Assembly: GCA_947359465.1 (NCBI GenBank)
Contig: OX375878.1
Span: 82,687,627 to 82,751,626 of the forward strand
Length of the DNA stretch: 64,000 bases
Source of the DNA: Metellina segmentata
Lineage: Eukaryota; Arthropoda; Arachnida; Araneae; Tetragnathidae
Direction of reading: 5' to 3'
Within the stretch, counting starts at the first letter, position 1. Every line of letters begins with the position of its first letter. Shown here piece by piece: positions 45,770-56,203 of this stretch. The notes beneath the pieces were generated by a model that did no database searches, was not told the origin of the DNA, and worked only from the letters and a program-made list of their open reading frames with translations. The position numbers and the translations under genes are program-made.

Positions 45770-46475
45770 GAATGTGGTTTTATGATTCTGAGAGAACAAA
45801 TGAATCACATATGGTATGCCCGAACTGGAACTGTTTTTTTCAATTAGGGATTCCAGTGAAATTAGACCTGCAAAGAAAATGCGTACAGACAAAGAACAGT
45901 GTTTTCAGAAATACTGTAAAGATTCTTTATGCTATGAATATGGTAAATTGTTTACAGATCTTGAAGGCTGTTCAAATTTACGTCGATTGTAAAACGAATT
46001 AACGTATTTAAAAAAGAGAAAACTACTATAAAAATTTACGGTAAAAACATACAGTGCCTTGCCAACTTGTAGCATACGGAGACGAAGGAATAAGCTATAA
46101 CTTTAATGGATCTTGTATTGCGGCCAAACTTTGATCGCCTTTAATGTTGGAAATAAAGGGAGAAGTGGAACGAATAATTGGTGAAAGATTTAATTTTGTG
46201 TTGATGAACCGTTATAAAGATGGTACGAACTGTATAGGTGCCTATAAAGATAACGAAAAATATTTCGATTAAAATGCTTCAATAGCATCTGTTTCATTTT
46301 GACAAATAAAAAAAGGTTTATGTTTTCTAGAAAAAACAGTAGCTCTTTAAAAAAAAACTCTTCTGGAAAATGGAAACCTGCTTATTATGAAGTATCCAAC
46401 AAACCAATTTTGGCTTCACAGCTTGCCCCGTGAGAATGCATCATTTCCCAGAATAAACTTAACATTTTGTTTCAA
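45770..46475 (+). pseudogene. ALKBH2: ALKBH2-like DNA dioxygenase pseudogene (likely retrocopy)
   Basis: ALKBH2 is a nuclear Fe(II)/2-oxoglutarate dioxygenase that repairs alkylated DNA bases. Pieces in order: a Lys/Arg-rich N-terminal stretch (PAKKMRTDKEQ, about 45870); ELTYLK and, after a shift, EKTTIKIYGK; HTVPCQLVAYGDEGISYNFN; EIKGEVERIIGERFNFVLMN then RYKDGTNCIGAYKDNEK; ASIASVSF; and PTNQFWLHSLPREN then RINLTF near 46465. The first iron ligand of the H-x-D motif is Tyr (codon TAT at 46243-46245); the Asp remains. In-frame stops lie at 46132, 46270 and 46300, with frameshifts besides. All blocks lie close together with no intron, which suggests a processed copy. No poly-A tail or duplication was identified. 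Confidence 0.8.
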
Positions 46476-46495
46476 CTTAACATACTCTGGACAGA

Positions 46496-46985
46496 GAAGG
46501 AGTGGCTTTCTTGCATCTCAGGAACAAATTCAAAAATTTAAGTGAGGCAAAGGTAAAACAAGTGGGTTTTTATTTGCCCACAAATTAAAGTAGTGTTTCA
46601 TGATGAAGAGTTTGAAAATAAACTGTCAAAAGCAGAAAAAGCAACCTGGCTGGCATTCAAATCAGTGTGCTCATATTTCCTTGGAAATGAGAAAGCTGAA
46701 AGCTATGAAGATCTTGTTGGTGACATGGTAAAATACTTTCGTGTTATAGGTTGCAATACGTCATTAAAACTATACTTTTTGGACTCACATCTGGACTTCT
46801 TTCCTCAAACCTTGGCACAATTAGTGATGAGCATGGGGAAAGATTTCACCAGAACATCTCTATGTTTGAAAAGCGTTTCAGTGGACGATGAAATGGAAGT
46901 ATACTAGCTGAATATTGCTGGTCTGTTATCAGTGACACACGAACAGATGCCTGCAAAAGGAAACTGCCAAACAAATCATTGTGGT
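46496..46985 (+). pseudogene. Repeated arthropod protein family, function unknown
   Basis: LRNKFKNLSEAKVK (about 46520) leads, after shifts, to DEEFENKLSKAEKATWLAFK, SVCSYFLGNEKAESYEDLVG, LGCN-like VIGCNTSLKLYFLDSHLDFF, and then in another frame SDEHGERFHQNISMFEKRF and ILAEYCWSVISDTRTDACKR. I have the impression of a recurrent, uncharacterised protein in arthropod genomes with this L-SHLD-FP---SDEHGERFHQ pattern, probably tied to a mobile element, but I cannot name it. Frameshifts and a stop (at the GR*NG position) make it non-functional. It starts within 30 bp of the ALKBH2-like pseudogene, so the two may have been moved together. Confidence 0.6.
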
Positions 46986-47865
46986 GTTTGTGTTTACTAT
47001 AATCAAGTCTCTGTTATATTTCTCTGTAACCAATTTGAAAAAAAAAGAGAAGTGGTTCTCCTACAAAAATGGTACGTGATGGACCATTTTGGTTTCGATA
47101 TATGAATCAAGCACCTTTTGTTAATACAGAATCATATAGTTTCATATAAAGGACAGAAAAAAGTTAGAATTTGTTGTACAGCGTAATCTTACTCAAATCT
47201 TCTATAAATGAAGTCTAATACTCAATTTTTTTTAAATCTAAGTTAAAAACTAGTTTAGGTAGTTCAAGACAAGTTTTAACAAAACTACTTATTTTTAAAG
47301 CAGTTGTTGCAGTCTGCTTTAAAAACGAAAATTTATTACATAATTTCTGTTCTTAGCATTCATATCAAGAAATTAAGAAAAGCGTTCGAGATTGTTAAAA
47401 ATAGAGTAAAAATATCAACGGATTTTAAATCTGCTGAAAATTTCACAGTAGATCGTTACTTAAAAATTTGATTTTCTTTAAATAAGTAATTTTTAAATTG
47501 AAACTTTTATATTTTTTCTAATAAGAACAGCCACTGCGAAGAATGACTTTCGTTTGATCCGAGGTATCACATATTTCATTTCCTGTGCTCGAACCATTCC
47601 ACAGCGTAGAAAAGCAAAAGAAATAATAAAAAAAAACATTTTGACTGGCATTGTTTAGTTCTTTTTTGTAAAATCAGTATCGTTAAAGATAGATTGAAAA
47701 ATTCAACGGATTTGAAATCTGGGGAAAATTTCAGATACCTTACGTTTGATTTTCATTTAATAACAAAATTTTCAATTAAATATTTATATTTTCGCAAGAG
47801 ATTGTGACGTCACGCTGGTTGGATCTCTTCGCTATTCGAATTTGGCCGAATTTGACGATGACGAG
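46986..47865. other. AT-rich stretch, nothing recognised
   Basis: No gene, RNA or defined repeat could be supported. Confidence 0.45.
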
Positions 47866-48094
47866 GCCATCATGGCGTTTCCCGTAAGCAAACCATAGTT
47901 CATAGTATTCATAATTTGGTTTGTGAAGCAAAACATAGTTCATTCATAGTATTCATAATTTCCTAGAAATGGGAATTTGAAGGAAAATTTGCTTCGCAAA
48001 CCAAATGAGAATTCGTAGGAAATTCATTTTAATAAGCTACAATTTCCATTTGGTGTGCGAAGGAAACGAACACCACGTGTAACGCCATGATGGC
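47866..48094. repeat. Inverted-repeat element (possible MITE)
   Basis: GCCATCATGGCGTT (47866-47879) and its inverse AACGCCATGATGGC (48081-48094) bracket 229 bp with internal inverted pieces (CAAACCATAGTTCATAG, TTCGCAAACCAAATG). No target duplication was recognised. Confidence 0.5.
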
Positions 48095-48130
48095 TGTTAT
48101 CCAATAGGCTACGAATTTATAGGCTAGTTT

Positions 48131-48272
48131 AAGATAAAGAAGTGGTGGATATTTAAAATGTATTTCGACTTTTTTGCCAATTGAAGAAAATTTAAAACTG
48201 TAGCACTGTAATATTAATAAGTTTTGCCGAAATAAGCCAAATTGAAAGAAACATTCAATTTAATGTAACATA
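48131..48272 (+). repeat. Direct repeat, left copy
   Basis: AAGAAGTGG, TGTATTTCGACT, ATTGAAGAAAATTTAAAA, TTTTGCCGAAATAAGCC and GAAAGAAACATTCAAT recur in the same order at 49042-49192. The 770 bp between the copies contains no gene. An LTR pair of a tiny element or a local duplication would both fit. Confidence 0.65.
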
Positions 48273-49041
48273 TTATGAGTGAAATATTCAGTAAGAAATT
48301 TTTATCTTGTTAAGGGAAATAATTTGCTTAATAATATCAATTTTGCAAGTACGTATGGATGCATATGATAAATATCTATTGCCCCAGCCGCCGTCCCAGG
48401 ATTGAAAACATGGTTCAAGATTGTACAGGGATAGCGATGAAAAAGATTTTTTTTTCCGAGGCGGCTATTAGTTTAAGGTTTATTAAGTGTCAAAGTAGAA
48501 AAAACGAAATTTCTACCGAAAGTGAACAAAAGATGTACAAATTTTTAGTCTTCAGCCGTGATTTTTGAGTACCTCTAAATGTAAATTTTTGCAGCTCGTC
48601 GAGTTATTTTTTTAAATTTTAATTTGGTTCCTGATAATATTTTTTTGAAATTCCCGAAAAATCCGTATATTTTCTTATTTTTTTGTTAAAACTGTCATAT
48701 CTACTTATACATGCTACTGCCATATCTTATTACTATCATTTTTTAAATTTGAAAACATCACAGGAAACTTTAGAATGTACTCTTTCCTACGGTAAAATAA
48801 TTTTTTTAACTGGTTAATAAATAAATTCGATATGTGATCAAAAGTTGGTCACACAAATTTCGGAATATTGGGACATTTTCGTTACTTTTTATTAAAACTA
48901 TCATATGTACAGCTTAATACTATTATTCATTAATTTTTAAGACAGTACTAAATATGCCCATATTAATGTCAAAATTGATGTATCCATTCATTTGCATTTA
49001 GACTAATAGTGTTATTGGGGAACTTTGCACTTCTAAATTTA
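48273..49041. other. Non-coding spacer between the two direct repeats
   Basis: AT-rich, with no domain; the 69-codon frame at 48359 shows no family features. Confidence 0.45.
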
Positions 49042-49192
49042 AGATTAAGAAGTGGCTATTTAAATTGTATTTCGACTCTTCCCCCCCCCCCATTGAAGAA
49101 AATTTAAAATTGTCGCACTGCAATATTGCAATATCAATACGTTTTGCCGAAATAAGCCGATTTGAAAGAAACATTCAATATTATGTAACATA
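49042..49192 (+). repeat. Direct repeat, right copy
   Basis: Matches 48131-48272 at roughly four bases in five, with an added C run (about 49079-49091). Confidence 0.65.
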
Positions 49193-50440
49193 AAGAACGG
49201 GACATTTAAACAATAAGTTTGCAGTTTAATTTCAACACACAACCAACCAGATTGATCGCGAGCACATGGAACATTTTGTACCCGAGCTGTCGAACCAGAA
49301 AAACCAGAGAGATTCATTAACTAAACTAGTCGCCGAGGTTAATCGATCATCCATGTTCAGTTCGGTTCGTCCTGTGTGGACGGGGGACGGGGCTTAACAG
49401 CTTCAAGAGCGGTCCTGATCCGAACGCCCTGTTCGGACGCAAAAACCCGGAAGCCTCAAGCAGGGCAGACTTCGCCGTTAGCGGCAGATAGGCGCAAATC
49501 CCTTGAGGACTGCTACCAGACGACCATCCCTGTTCGATAGCCAATATTATAGCAGATGGGCCAAATCCTTTGCGGCCTATATTTTTCGGTAGACACAGAT
49601 TGTGCTACCAGACGATCATCCGGTCAGATTTAGGACGTACGTCCTACGCATAGCAAAGACTTCGGCATTACCGGCAAATAGGCCAGTTCGTTGCAGCCTA
49701 GAATTCTCATTGTTTCACAGTTCATATAAATCTTGTGTAACGTTTCTACGAGAGTTTTTCTGTGCGTCACCGTCACCAGTACACCAGACTCCACACCCTA
49801 TTTCTCGGTATGCAAATAACAAGATCGAATAGCGGTTTAATTTTTTAAACCATGTTTATGCGTAGAAAATTCTTGAAAAATTCACATGGGCTGTGCCAAT
49901 GCAGTACTGACACCACGAGACAAAAGTTACATCTGTAGTGATGAGGGATGATGGTAATTAATTAACGTCGCACTTGAGCAATCCAAGGGGGCCATTGGCC
50001 GAAGGGAAAGGTCTTAAATACCTAAAATATACTGTACATTTCGGTCTGTTATATCAAGCAACGTGCGATTCGGAGTTAAAAGCATACAGTGAGTGACTTA
50101 GCAGTTGACAAAGGAATAAGATCTAATATAGGAGTGATTTGTAAATTTGCAGGAATAACGGATGAACAAGAAGCAGAGAAACGTTGTTCTGTATACAAGA
50201 GAGGCTGAGAATGGGGCTGCAAGTGAAACTTGTATTGTTCACGTGCTTGTCTAGCGAAATTGCAAATCTCAAGAACTAACTTCTGCTTCCTGTGGGGCCG
50301 CGGAAGTCCGGTCGGAAAAGCAGCGGATTAGTAACCGATGGGTTGCAAGTTCGAAGCTAGATCCAAACATAGGCCGTCGTGTACACGGGGGCTGATGCTC
50401 GTTAAATCTGTCGTGACCTCAAATGTCTTCACGTTGTCGT
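49193..50440. other. Intergenic stretch with a small duplicated block and a SINE-like head
   Basis: GCTACCAGACGA-CATCC occurs at about 49510 and 49607, and a GACTTCG-C-TTA-CGGCA-ATAGG block occurs at about 49469 and 49659, suggesting a local duplication of about 100-190 bp in a GC-richer patch. At 50295-50370 a GGGTTGCAAGTTCGAAGC segment resembles a B-box and could be the head of the SINE whose tail follows. Confidence 0.45.
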
Positions 50441-50600
50441 GGAAGTTTGGAGAGTGGGGTGCCATTCAGGTGTTACCTTGTCATCTGATCTTGGTTCAAA
50501 ATTACGTGGTGTTATCCTCGAATTTTTTTTCTTTGGGATTGATCCGGGACCGTTTCGAATAGTCCGTTGTGTTACTTTAAGGTGATGTTAACTAACTACT
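50441..50600 (+). repeat. SINE tail copy B (shared-tail family)
   Basis: GTGGAAGTTTGGAGAGTGGG, then CATCTGATCTTGGTTCAAAA, GTTATCCTCGAA, GATCCGGGACCGTTTCGAAT and AGTCCGTTGTGTT follow the order of copy C at 54841. The tRNA-headed copies D and E share the part from CATCTGA onward. Confidence 0.75.
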
Positions 50601-51995
50601 CCCTTCTTCTTTGTGAATAATATGCTGTGAACTTAAACCAGAGCGGAGAAGCTAGCAAAGAGTCCTGAATATAACAAACGATCCAAATACTAAGTGGGTT
50701 TTCCCTTTGTGCTTGAAAATGTCCTTGAGGGAACACATATTAAACATGTTCCTGAAGAAATCAGGAGTTACGAACTCGCAATCAAGCTATTGCTAATCCG
50801 GAGCTGTCCCAACTATCTTCCGCGGTCCCTGATTCGGTTGGAATTTGGTTAAGTTCTAGAGTTTAAAAACAAACTGTCGCTTTTTCTTTCTTTTGGTTTC
50901 TTCTTTTCTATTTATCTAGGAAGCTTTTCACCAATTTATTGTTATCAGCTGCTCTTCTGGATCATATCACCCATGAGTTTGCAGTGTGTGGAGACCCGTG
51001 TCCTTGGAAAAAGAGATACTGGCATTTGAGGGGCGATATATTGACCTAACACACTGCTTTGACCTTCGCTGTAGATAAATTGGGAGATGTGCATTGGTCT
51101 GGTGTTCACCAACTCACGGCCCCTTTTATTTTGCTCAGCCATAATACTCTGAGGAAGCGATTGTATGAACAGTCGTGAGTTACAGATCGAGCAGTTCATC
51201 GCAAATCAGTCTCTGTTGGCTAAGTAACGATGGAAAAACGTACTCTTTCACTAGCCCAAGAGGTACTTTCATTCACTGGACTTGGCCACCTGTTCTATGC
51301 TTCTGCCGATGCTGAATTTCGCAGTAGAGGGTGACGTGCATAACAACGATCACGTCTCCCTCTTCATCTCTTATGATACCAGTGTTAAAGTGAGCCATAT
51401 ACCACCTACCTACTCATATCATCGAGCGAATTTCACAAATGGTGGTTGTAATAGAAACAATGGTCTCCAGTGGAGATGCTATAAACATTGCAGTGAACAA
51501 TGCCACCGATGCCAGACACAGCTATTTCAAAAAGTTCATCCGAGTCACGCAGACTTCCTAACTCCTGGTGAAATATTGAATGACAGACTGCTTACAATAT
51601 ACAAAAAAGGCTCTGGAGCATATTTTGGAGGTACCCGAAAACTTGATCGCTTTTAAATAGGCCAAGGCATTTGCTGATGAGACTTCGAAACCATAGGGAA
51701 TATCGGACAAGATGTCTCTTCAAACATATCGTCTACATCAAGCAATCAGTTGTGGAGTAAAAGGAAAGCAGAGAAACGTCTACTTGGTGGATTTTCCATT
51801 CCGATTTTAGAAACCACGACTACCTTACTCTCTTCCCCACATGAGATTTACATCATCATCAGAGAGGCGTTTGCTTGTGTATCAAGGTCCAAATCATATA
51901 ATCCTACTTTCTTATCAACTAAGAGACGAGTTGAGCGAACTCCCCCCCCCCCACACACACATGCATTAAAAGCGAAATTAACCTTTTTTTATAAC
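50601..51995. other. No gene recognised
   Basis: The 124-codon frame at 51282-51656 is Cys/His-containing but shows no regular zinc-finger spacing or family motif, so I do not call it a gene. A C run followed by CA repeats lies at about 51940-51962, beside the Tc1 element. Confidence 0.4.
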
Positions 51996-53246
51996 TACAG
52001 GGGTTTTACAAAATAATATGAACACTTGTGAAAAAATAGCACTCGAAAAAAACCTCACGTATACTCCTGCCCTCTAGCGGTGAAGGGTGCCACCTAGCGG
52101 ATGAGAAAGTACACACATCAGTCTGCTACTAGCAGTGATAGAAGTCGTATACGAAATATATTTTTGTGTTAAAATTGCGTTATGGCTGACCTCTCTGATT
52201 TCGAAAGAGGCATGATTGTTGGGGCCCGTCTTGCTGGAGACTCAGTCACGATAACGGTCACCCTTCTAGGTATTGGGAGAAGTGCAGTGTCGACTGTAAT
52301 GTCAGCATATTTGAAATAGGGAAAAACATCTAAAAAGCACAACAGTGGTCGAAAATCGAAGCTGAATGACAAAGACAGAAGGGTTTTTAAGCGGATTGTG
52401 GCAAATAAAACATAACAGCATCCCAGATGACGTCTGAGATGAACACACTTCTACAGGAAGCAGTTTCATCAAAAACTATCCGGCGTGAACTGCATATGGC
52501 AAATATTCATGGTAGAGCGGCTATTTCAAAACCATTGATTACACCATGCAATGCCTTGAAGCGACGAATATGGTGTCGCGAGCATACAAATTAGACACAA
52601 CAACAATGGGAGAATGTAATATGGTCAGACGAATCGTCGTTTACATTATTCCCGACAAATGGACGTGTTTACGTTTGAAGAACGCCACCAGAAGCCTATC
52701 AAGTTGACTGTCTTCGGCCTACGATTAAGCATGGCGGCGGTTCAGTAATGATCTGGGGTGCGATATCACATCGTTGTGTTGGCCCACTTGTTGTTCTGAA
52801 TAGCCGTGTTACAGGAAAGGATTATGTCAGTCTTTTGGCCGACCATCTTCACCCAATGGTACAAACTGTGTTTCCTGATAAACGACCAGTCTTCCAAGAT
52901 GATAATTCCCCCATTCACAACTATGGAATTGCCCGAGACTGGTTTTATGAACACGACGGTGAAATAGAGCACCTCATAGGGCCCCCTCAGTCCCCTGATC
53001 TCAATATAATTGAACCTTTGTGGGGTATTTTGGAAAACAAGCTGCGCAGTCGATTCCCCACTCCAAGGAGACTTTCTGAATTAGGGACTTTTTGCAATTT
53101 GAGTGAGAACGTATCGCTCTGAATGCTGTACGTGACTTCTATTTGTCAATTCCACGTCGGATTCAAGCTGAAATTCATGCAAAAGGAGAACCAACGGCCT
53201 ATTAATAAAAAAAATTCTCTTTTCACAGGTGTTCACATTATTTTGT
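51996..53246 (+). mobile_element. Tc1-like transposon (DD36E), right tip lost
   Basis: The left end TACAGGGGTTTTACAAAATA continues into ATGAACACTTGTGAAAA. The right side has the inverse TTTTCACAGGTGTTCACATT plus ATTTTGTA (to 53246) but lacks the outer AAACCCCTGTA, so the tip is lost. It encloses a transposase pseudogene filling most of the length. Confidence 0.85.
52182..53205 (+). pseudogene. Tc1-like transposase with 36-residue D-E spacing
   Basis: The ATG at 52182 gives MADLSDFERGMIVGARLAGD, the first helix-turn-helix, then IGRSAVSTVMSAYLK followed by a TAG. After several shifts, NVIWSDESSFTLFPTNGRVY carries the first Asp. A single TGA, where Trp is expected, precedes RTPPEAYQVDCLRP, then GGGSVMIWGAISHR, FQDDNSPIHN and PPQSPDLNIIEPLWG. 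There are 36 residues between the DN Asp and the Glu of IIE, as described for the Incomer (DD36E) group of Tc1 elements. The C-terminus AVRDFYLSIPRRIQAEIHAK ends at TAA 53203-53205 in another frame. Inactive. Confidence 0.88.
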
Positions 53247-53727
53247 ATGTGCTTACCATGTTGGAAAAAATTGAAGAGTTATCTCAAACGCATGACACTA
53301 GTCGTGGGCGGGATAGAATCATCATGAGATGCTTTGTCCTATCCGTAATCAGATTCTTTAAGTAAAATTATCTAAACGTTAGTAGAATCTAGAGTGAGCA
53401 CAAATTCACTGCTCTGTGGCAAGGGCATTGTGATTCCAATTCTGAAACTCGTAAAGGGTTCAATTGCCTTAACAAGCTGCTTATGTTAGACCCTGGAGAA
53501 TATGGTTAGTGCTCGTATCGTTAATGTATCAGAGGAAAACAAATACACTAGAGAAAAATCCAATGAGAGTTCCTCGGAATAATGTTCGACCGCAGACTCA
53601 CCTTCCTCGCACATATGATACTTGCGAAGGAAGTGTAATAAGACATTAAATATTCTCAACGTGTTATCCAACACAACTTGGGGAACGGATCGTCTATCCT
53701 TACTCTGAGTGTATCAATCTATCATCT

Positions 53728-54000
53728 TGTCTCAAATTGATTACTGTAACATTGTGTATGAGACTGTGAATACCTCTAATCTACGAAAATTATACAGTTC
53801 ACTGAGAATTTGTTTTGGTGGATTTCGCTCAACACCTTTTCAGCAACAATATACAACGAAATCAAATCCGATTTGACTTACGGCTCAAAAAGTTGTCTAG
53901 CCATCTCAAGGGATAACTCTCGACCGTGGTTTAAATGGAACTTATCAAGTCCATTCTACTCATATCCTTTTTATGAACGGACAAAAGCTATCGTTATTGA
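53728..54000 (+). pseudogene. Non-LTR retrotransposon (jockey-like LINE) fragment
   Basis: SQIDYCNIVYETVNTSNLRK then LYSSLRICFGGFRSTPFQQQ matches the C-terminal tail of jockey-type reverse transcriptases (D-YG-IVY-S---S-LK-L----LR---GAFRTSP). The flanks do not continue the protein convincingly. Confidence 0.6.
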
Positions 54001-54329
54001 CGTCGTAATCCACACAAACAAAACATAACTTTTTCCTTCGTGAGGCATGCCGTCTATCACTTATCTCAACATATTCGCTACGAACAGCCAATCTGAACCA
54101 CTCCAACTGTTTTCTAACAATTATATTCCCTACACCGCTGTCAGTATGATACTTAAGCACCAGTTCTTACGGAAGGGTCCATAGGAGCTGGAGGCAGTGG
54201 AATAGTCAATCAAGAATCCACATATACTACATCCATACGCCGCTGAAATTTATCACGCGTTTCAGAAAATAAATTCCAATACCCACCATGCATTCAGCGA
54301 AACATACAATTAGTACGCCCAAAGTTCAA

Positions 54330-54510
54330 TTAACCACAAAGGAAAGGTTGGTTGGCGGATGGTAAAGTTTTGTTAATGCCCTCCTTATTCCTCCTTATTA
54401 AAAGACAAGTTTCTTCGTAAATATCCGAGACAAATTGCGCTCTGTTATCTGACAAAATTGATTTGGGACGCCATAACGGTAAAACACCTGCCCAGGAAGC
54501 TGGCAATCGC
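54330..54510 (-). pseudogene. Retroelement integrase fragment
   Basis: GVLPLWRPKSILSDNRAQFV then SDIYEE resembles the second-Asp block of retroelement integrase cores (GVP---LSDNG-QF-S). Too short to assign to gypsy or BEL/Pao with confidence. Confidence 0.5.
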
Positions 54511-54840
54511 TGAGTGGAAGTAGCTCGACTTAGAGTAAACAGTTTACTCAAGACATTGCATCGCCAAAGTGGAAGGAACCGTGTAGTTTTGGACAAAATT
54601 ACTCCTTTAGTTTATTCATTGGTAGAGGTACAAACAGGTCGTAATTTAGGGGTACATAACTTTGTTCACCTTAACATGCTCGCTACCAATCTCGCGGCAG
54701 TGTGTGATGTGGCGTCAACACTAAAGAGCCCATCACGTGGCAGCGCGTGGTGTGGTTTTGTCTCCGTAGCCAGTCACGCGTTCACGCGGGAAATGCTGTG
54801 CCTCAACATTTATTCTACTCTTCAATTGGCCTCGTTGGGT

Positions 54841-55010
54841 TGTGTGGAAGTTTGGAGAGTGGGGTGTCAGTTCAGGTGTTGCCTCATCATCTGACCGTAG
54901 TTCAAAATTACAACGTGATTGTCCTCGAATCTTTCCATTAGGGGATTGATCCCGGATCGTCGTCAATAGCCCGTTGTGTTGCTCTTGCGACGTTAATTAC
55001 AAATTACCGC
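54841..55010 (+). repeat. SINE tail copy C (shared-tail family)
   Basis: GTGGAAGTTTGGAGAGTGGG, CATCATCTGACCGTAGTTCA, GTCCTCGAATCTTTCC, GATCCCGGATCGTCGTCAAT and AGCCCGTTGTGTTGCTCTTG, then GACGTTAATTA. This is the least worn copy of the version without the tRNA-Trp-like head. Confidence 0.8.
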
Positions 55011-55140
55011 TTCAATTGGCATTATGTTAGGTGTTGGCGTGGAGTAGAAGTTAGAAGCTAGTTGAAAAGGTATGTGGTTTAGAGTTTAAAGTTGTATTAG
55101 TTATTAGCAAAAGTAGGGCCTTCATGACTCAAAAAAAAGA

Positions 55141-55690
55141 AAAATGCAATCTCATAAGCCTCCAGATGAAGTTGCAAATTTGTTGGCTGAGCTTTCGCCG
55201 ATCTATTCTGGTATTGGCGCACTTTACAATCATGTCATAAAAAGTAAATCGGCTTCTGGAAAAACCTCATTTCCGATCTGCACTTTACGCTCTCATCGCA
55301 CGTAGCTCTACACTCTCCATACAAAACAAACTTCTGATCTACATTTATTATTTACGCCCAGTTCTAACATATGCCGCTCCCATCATCCAAGACAAACATC
55401 AATAAAATTATTGTCCTCCAAAATACCACCCTCAGAACCATTGTCCAGGCCAGATGGTTTTACAGAATTATTGACATCCTAACTGCCACTAATATCCCCC
55501 ATCTTGGTCAATTCATCGGCAACCTTGCTCAAAAATTTTTCAAAAACATCGCCAATAACTTCAATTCCTCCATCTAAGAAATCGAAATTTACGACCCGAC
55601 TCTTCCAAAAAACAAAGCCCGCCCAAGAGCATCAATGTTAATTGGCAATAGATTGTCACCCCAAAGCATCAACATTCGTAATTAATCCCT
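55141..55690 (+). pseudogene. Non-LTR retrotransposon reverse transcriptase, C-terminal part
   Basis: Across frameshifts the plus strand reads KPHFRSALYALIARSSTLSI, NKLLIYIYYLRPVLTYAAPI, LQNTTLRTIVQARWFYR, IPHLGQFIGNLAQKFFKNI and YDPTLPKNKARPRASM, the order found in the C-terminus of jockey/CR1-type reverse transcriptases of arthropods. Upstream domains are missing. It is followed 240 bp later by the tandem repeat at 55933. Confidence 0.75.
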
Positions 55691-55932
55691 AACTGATTAA
55701 TTCTCGTTTCTTACTCATTCCTTCGCACTCATTCCTACAGAGATCGGCTTAGCCGACCATTGTTTCCCATTGGCCGTACGATTTCGGCAAGCCAAGAGCT
55801 ATTTAAACCACGCTCCTGGATGTAGGCGGCACTTGTTGTTTCAAACAAGGCTGCACCACGTTGAACGAGCTCCTGGCATCTTCCTAACACCCACCCCATT
55901 CTTCCCCTAACATGAAAGCACCATCTGTCATG

Positions 55933-56203
55933 CCACTTATCCATCAATACTGGAGATGAAGGCCCCTACGGGGACATGGGCTCCGAGATATTCAGCTACT
56001 TGACTACTTGGAAAAACCTCATTTCTACGGCGAAGCAATAACTATCAACACATCCAAACGAGACCTTATACCACTTATCCATCAATACTGGAGATGAAGG
56101 CCCCTACGGGGCCATGGGCTCCGAGATATTCAACTACTTGACTACTTGGAAAAACCTCATTTCTACGGCGAAGCAATAACTATCAACACATCCAAACGAG
56201 ACC
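55933..56203 (+). repeat. Tandem duplication, 138-bp period, two copies
   Basis: The segment beginning CCACTTATCCATCAATACTG (55933 and 56071) and ending CATCCAAACGAGACC occurs twice in a row with only two or so differences (GGGGACATG/GGGGCCATG, TTCAGCT/TTCAACT). The high identity implies a recent event. No coding role is evident. Confidence 0.95.

Noticed and set aside
51282..51656. 124-codon Cys/His-containing frame as a zinc-finger or secreted toxin-like protein
   Set aside because: Cysteine spacing fits no known finger or knottin, there is no signal peptide, and no exon boundary signals are visible.
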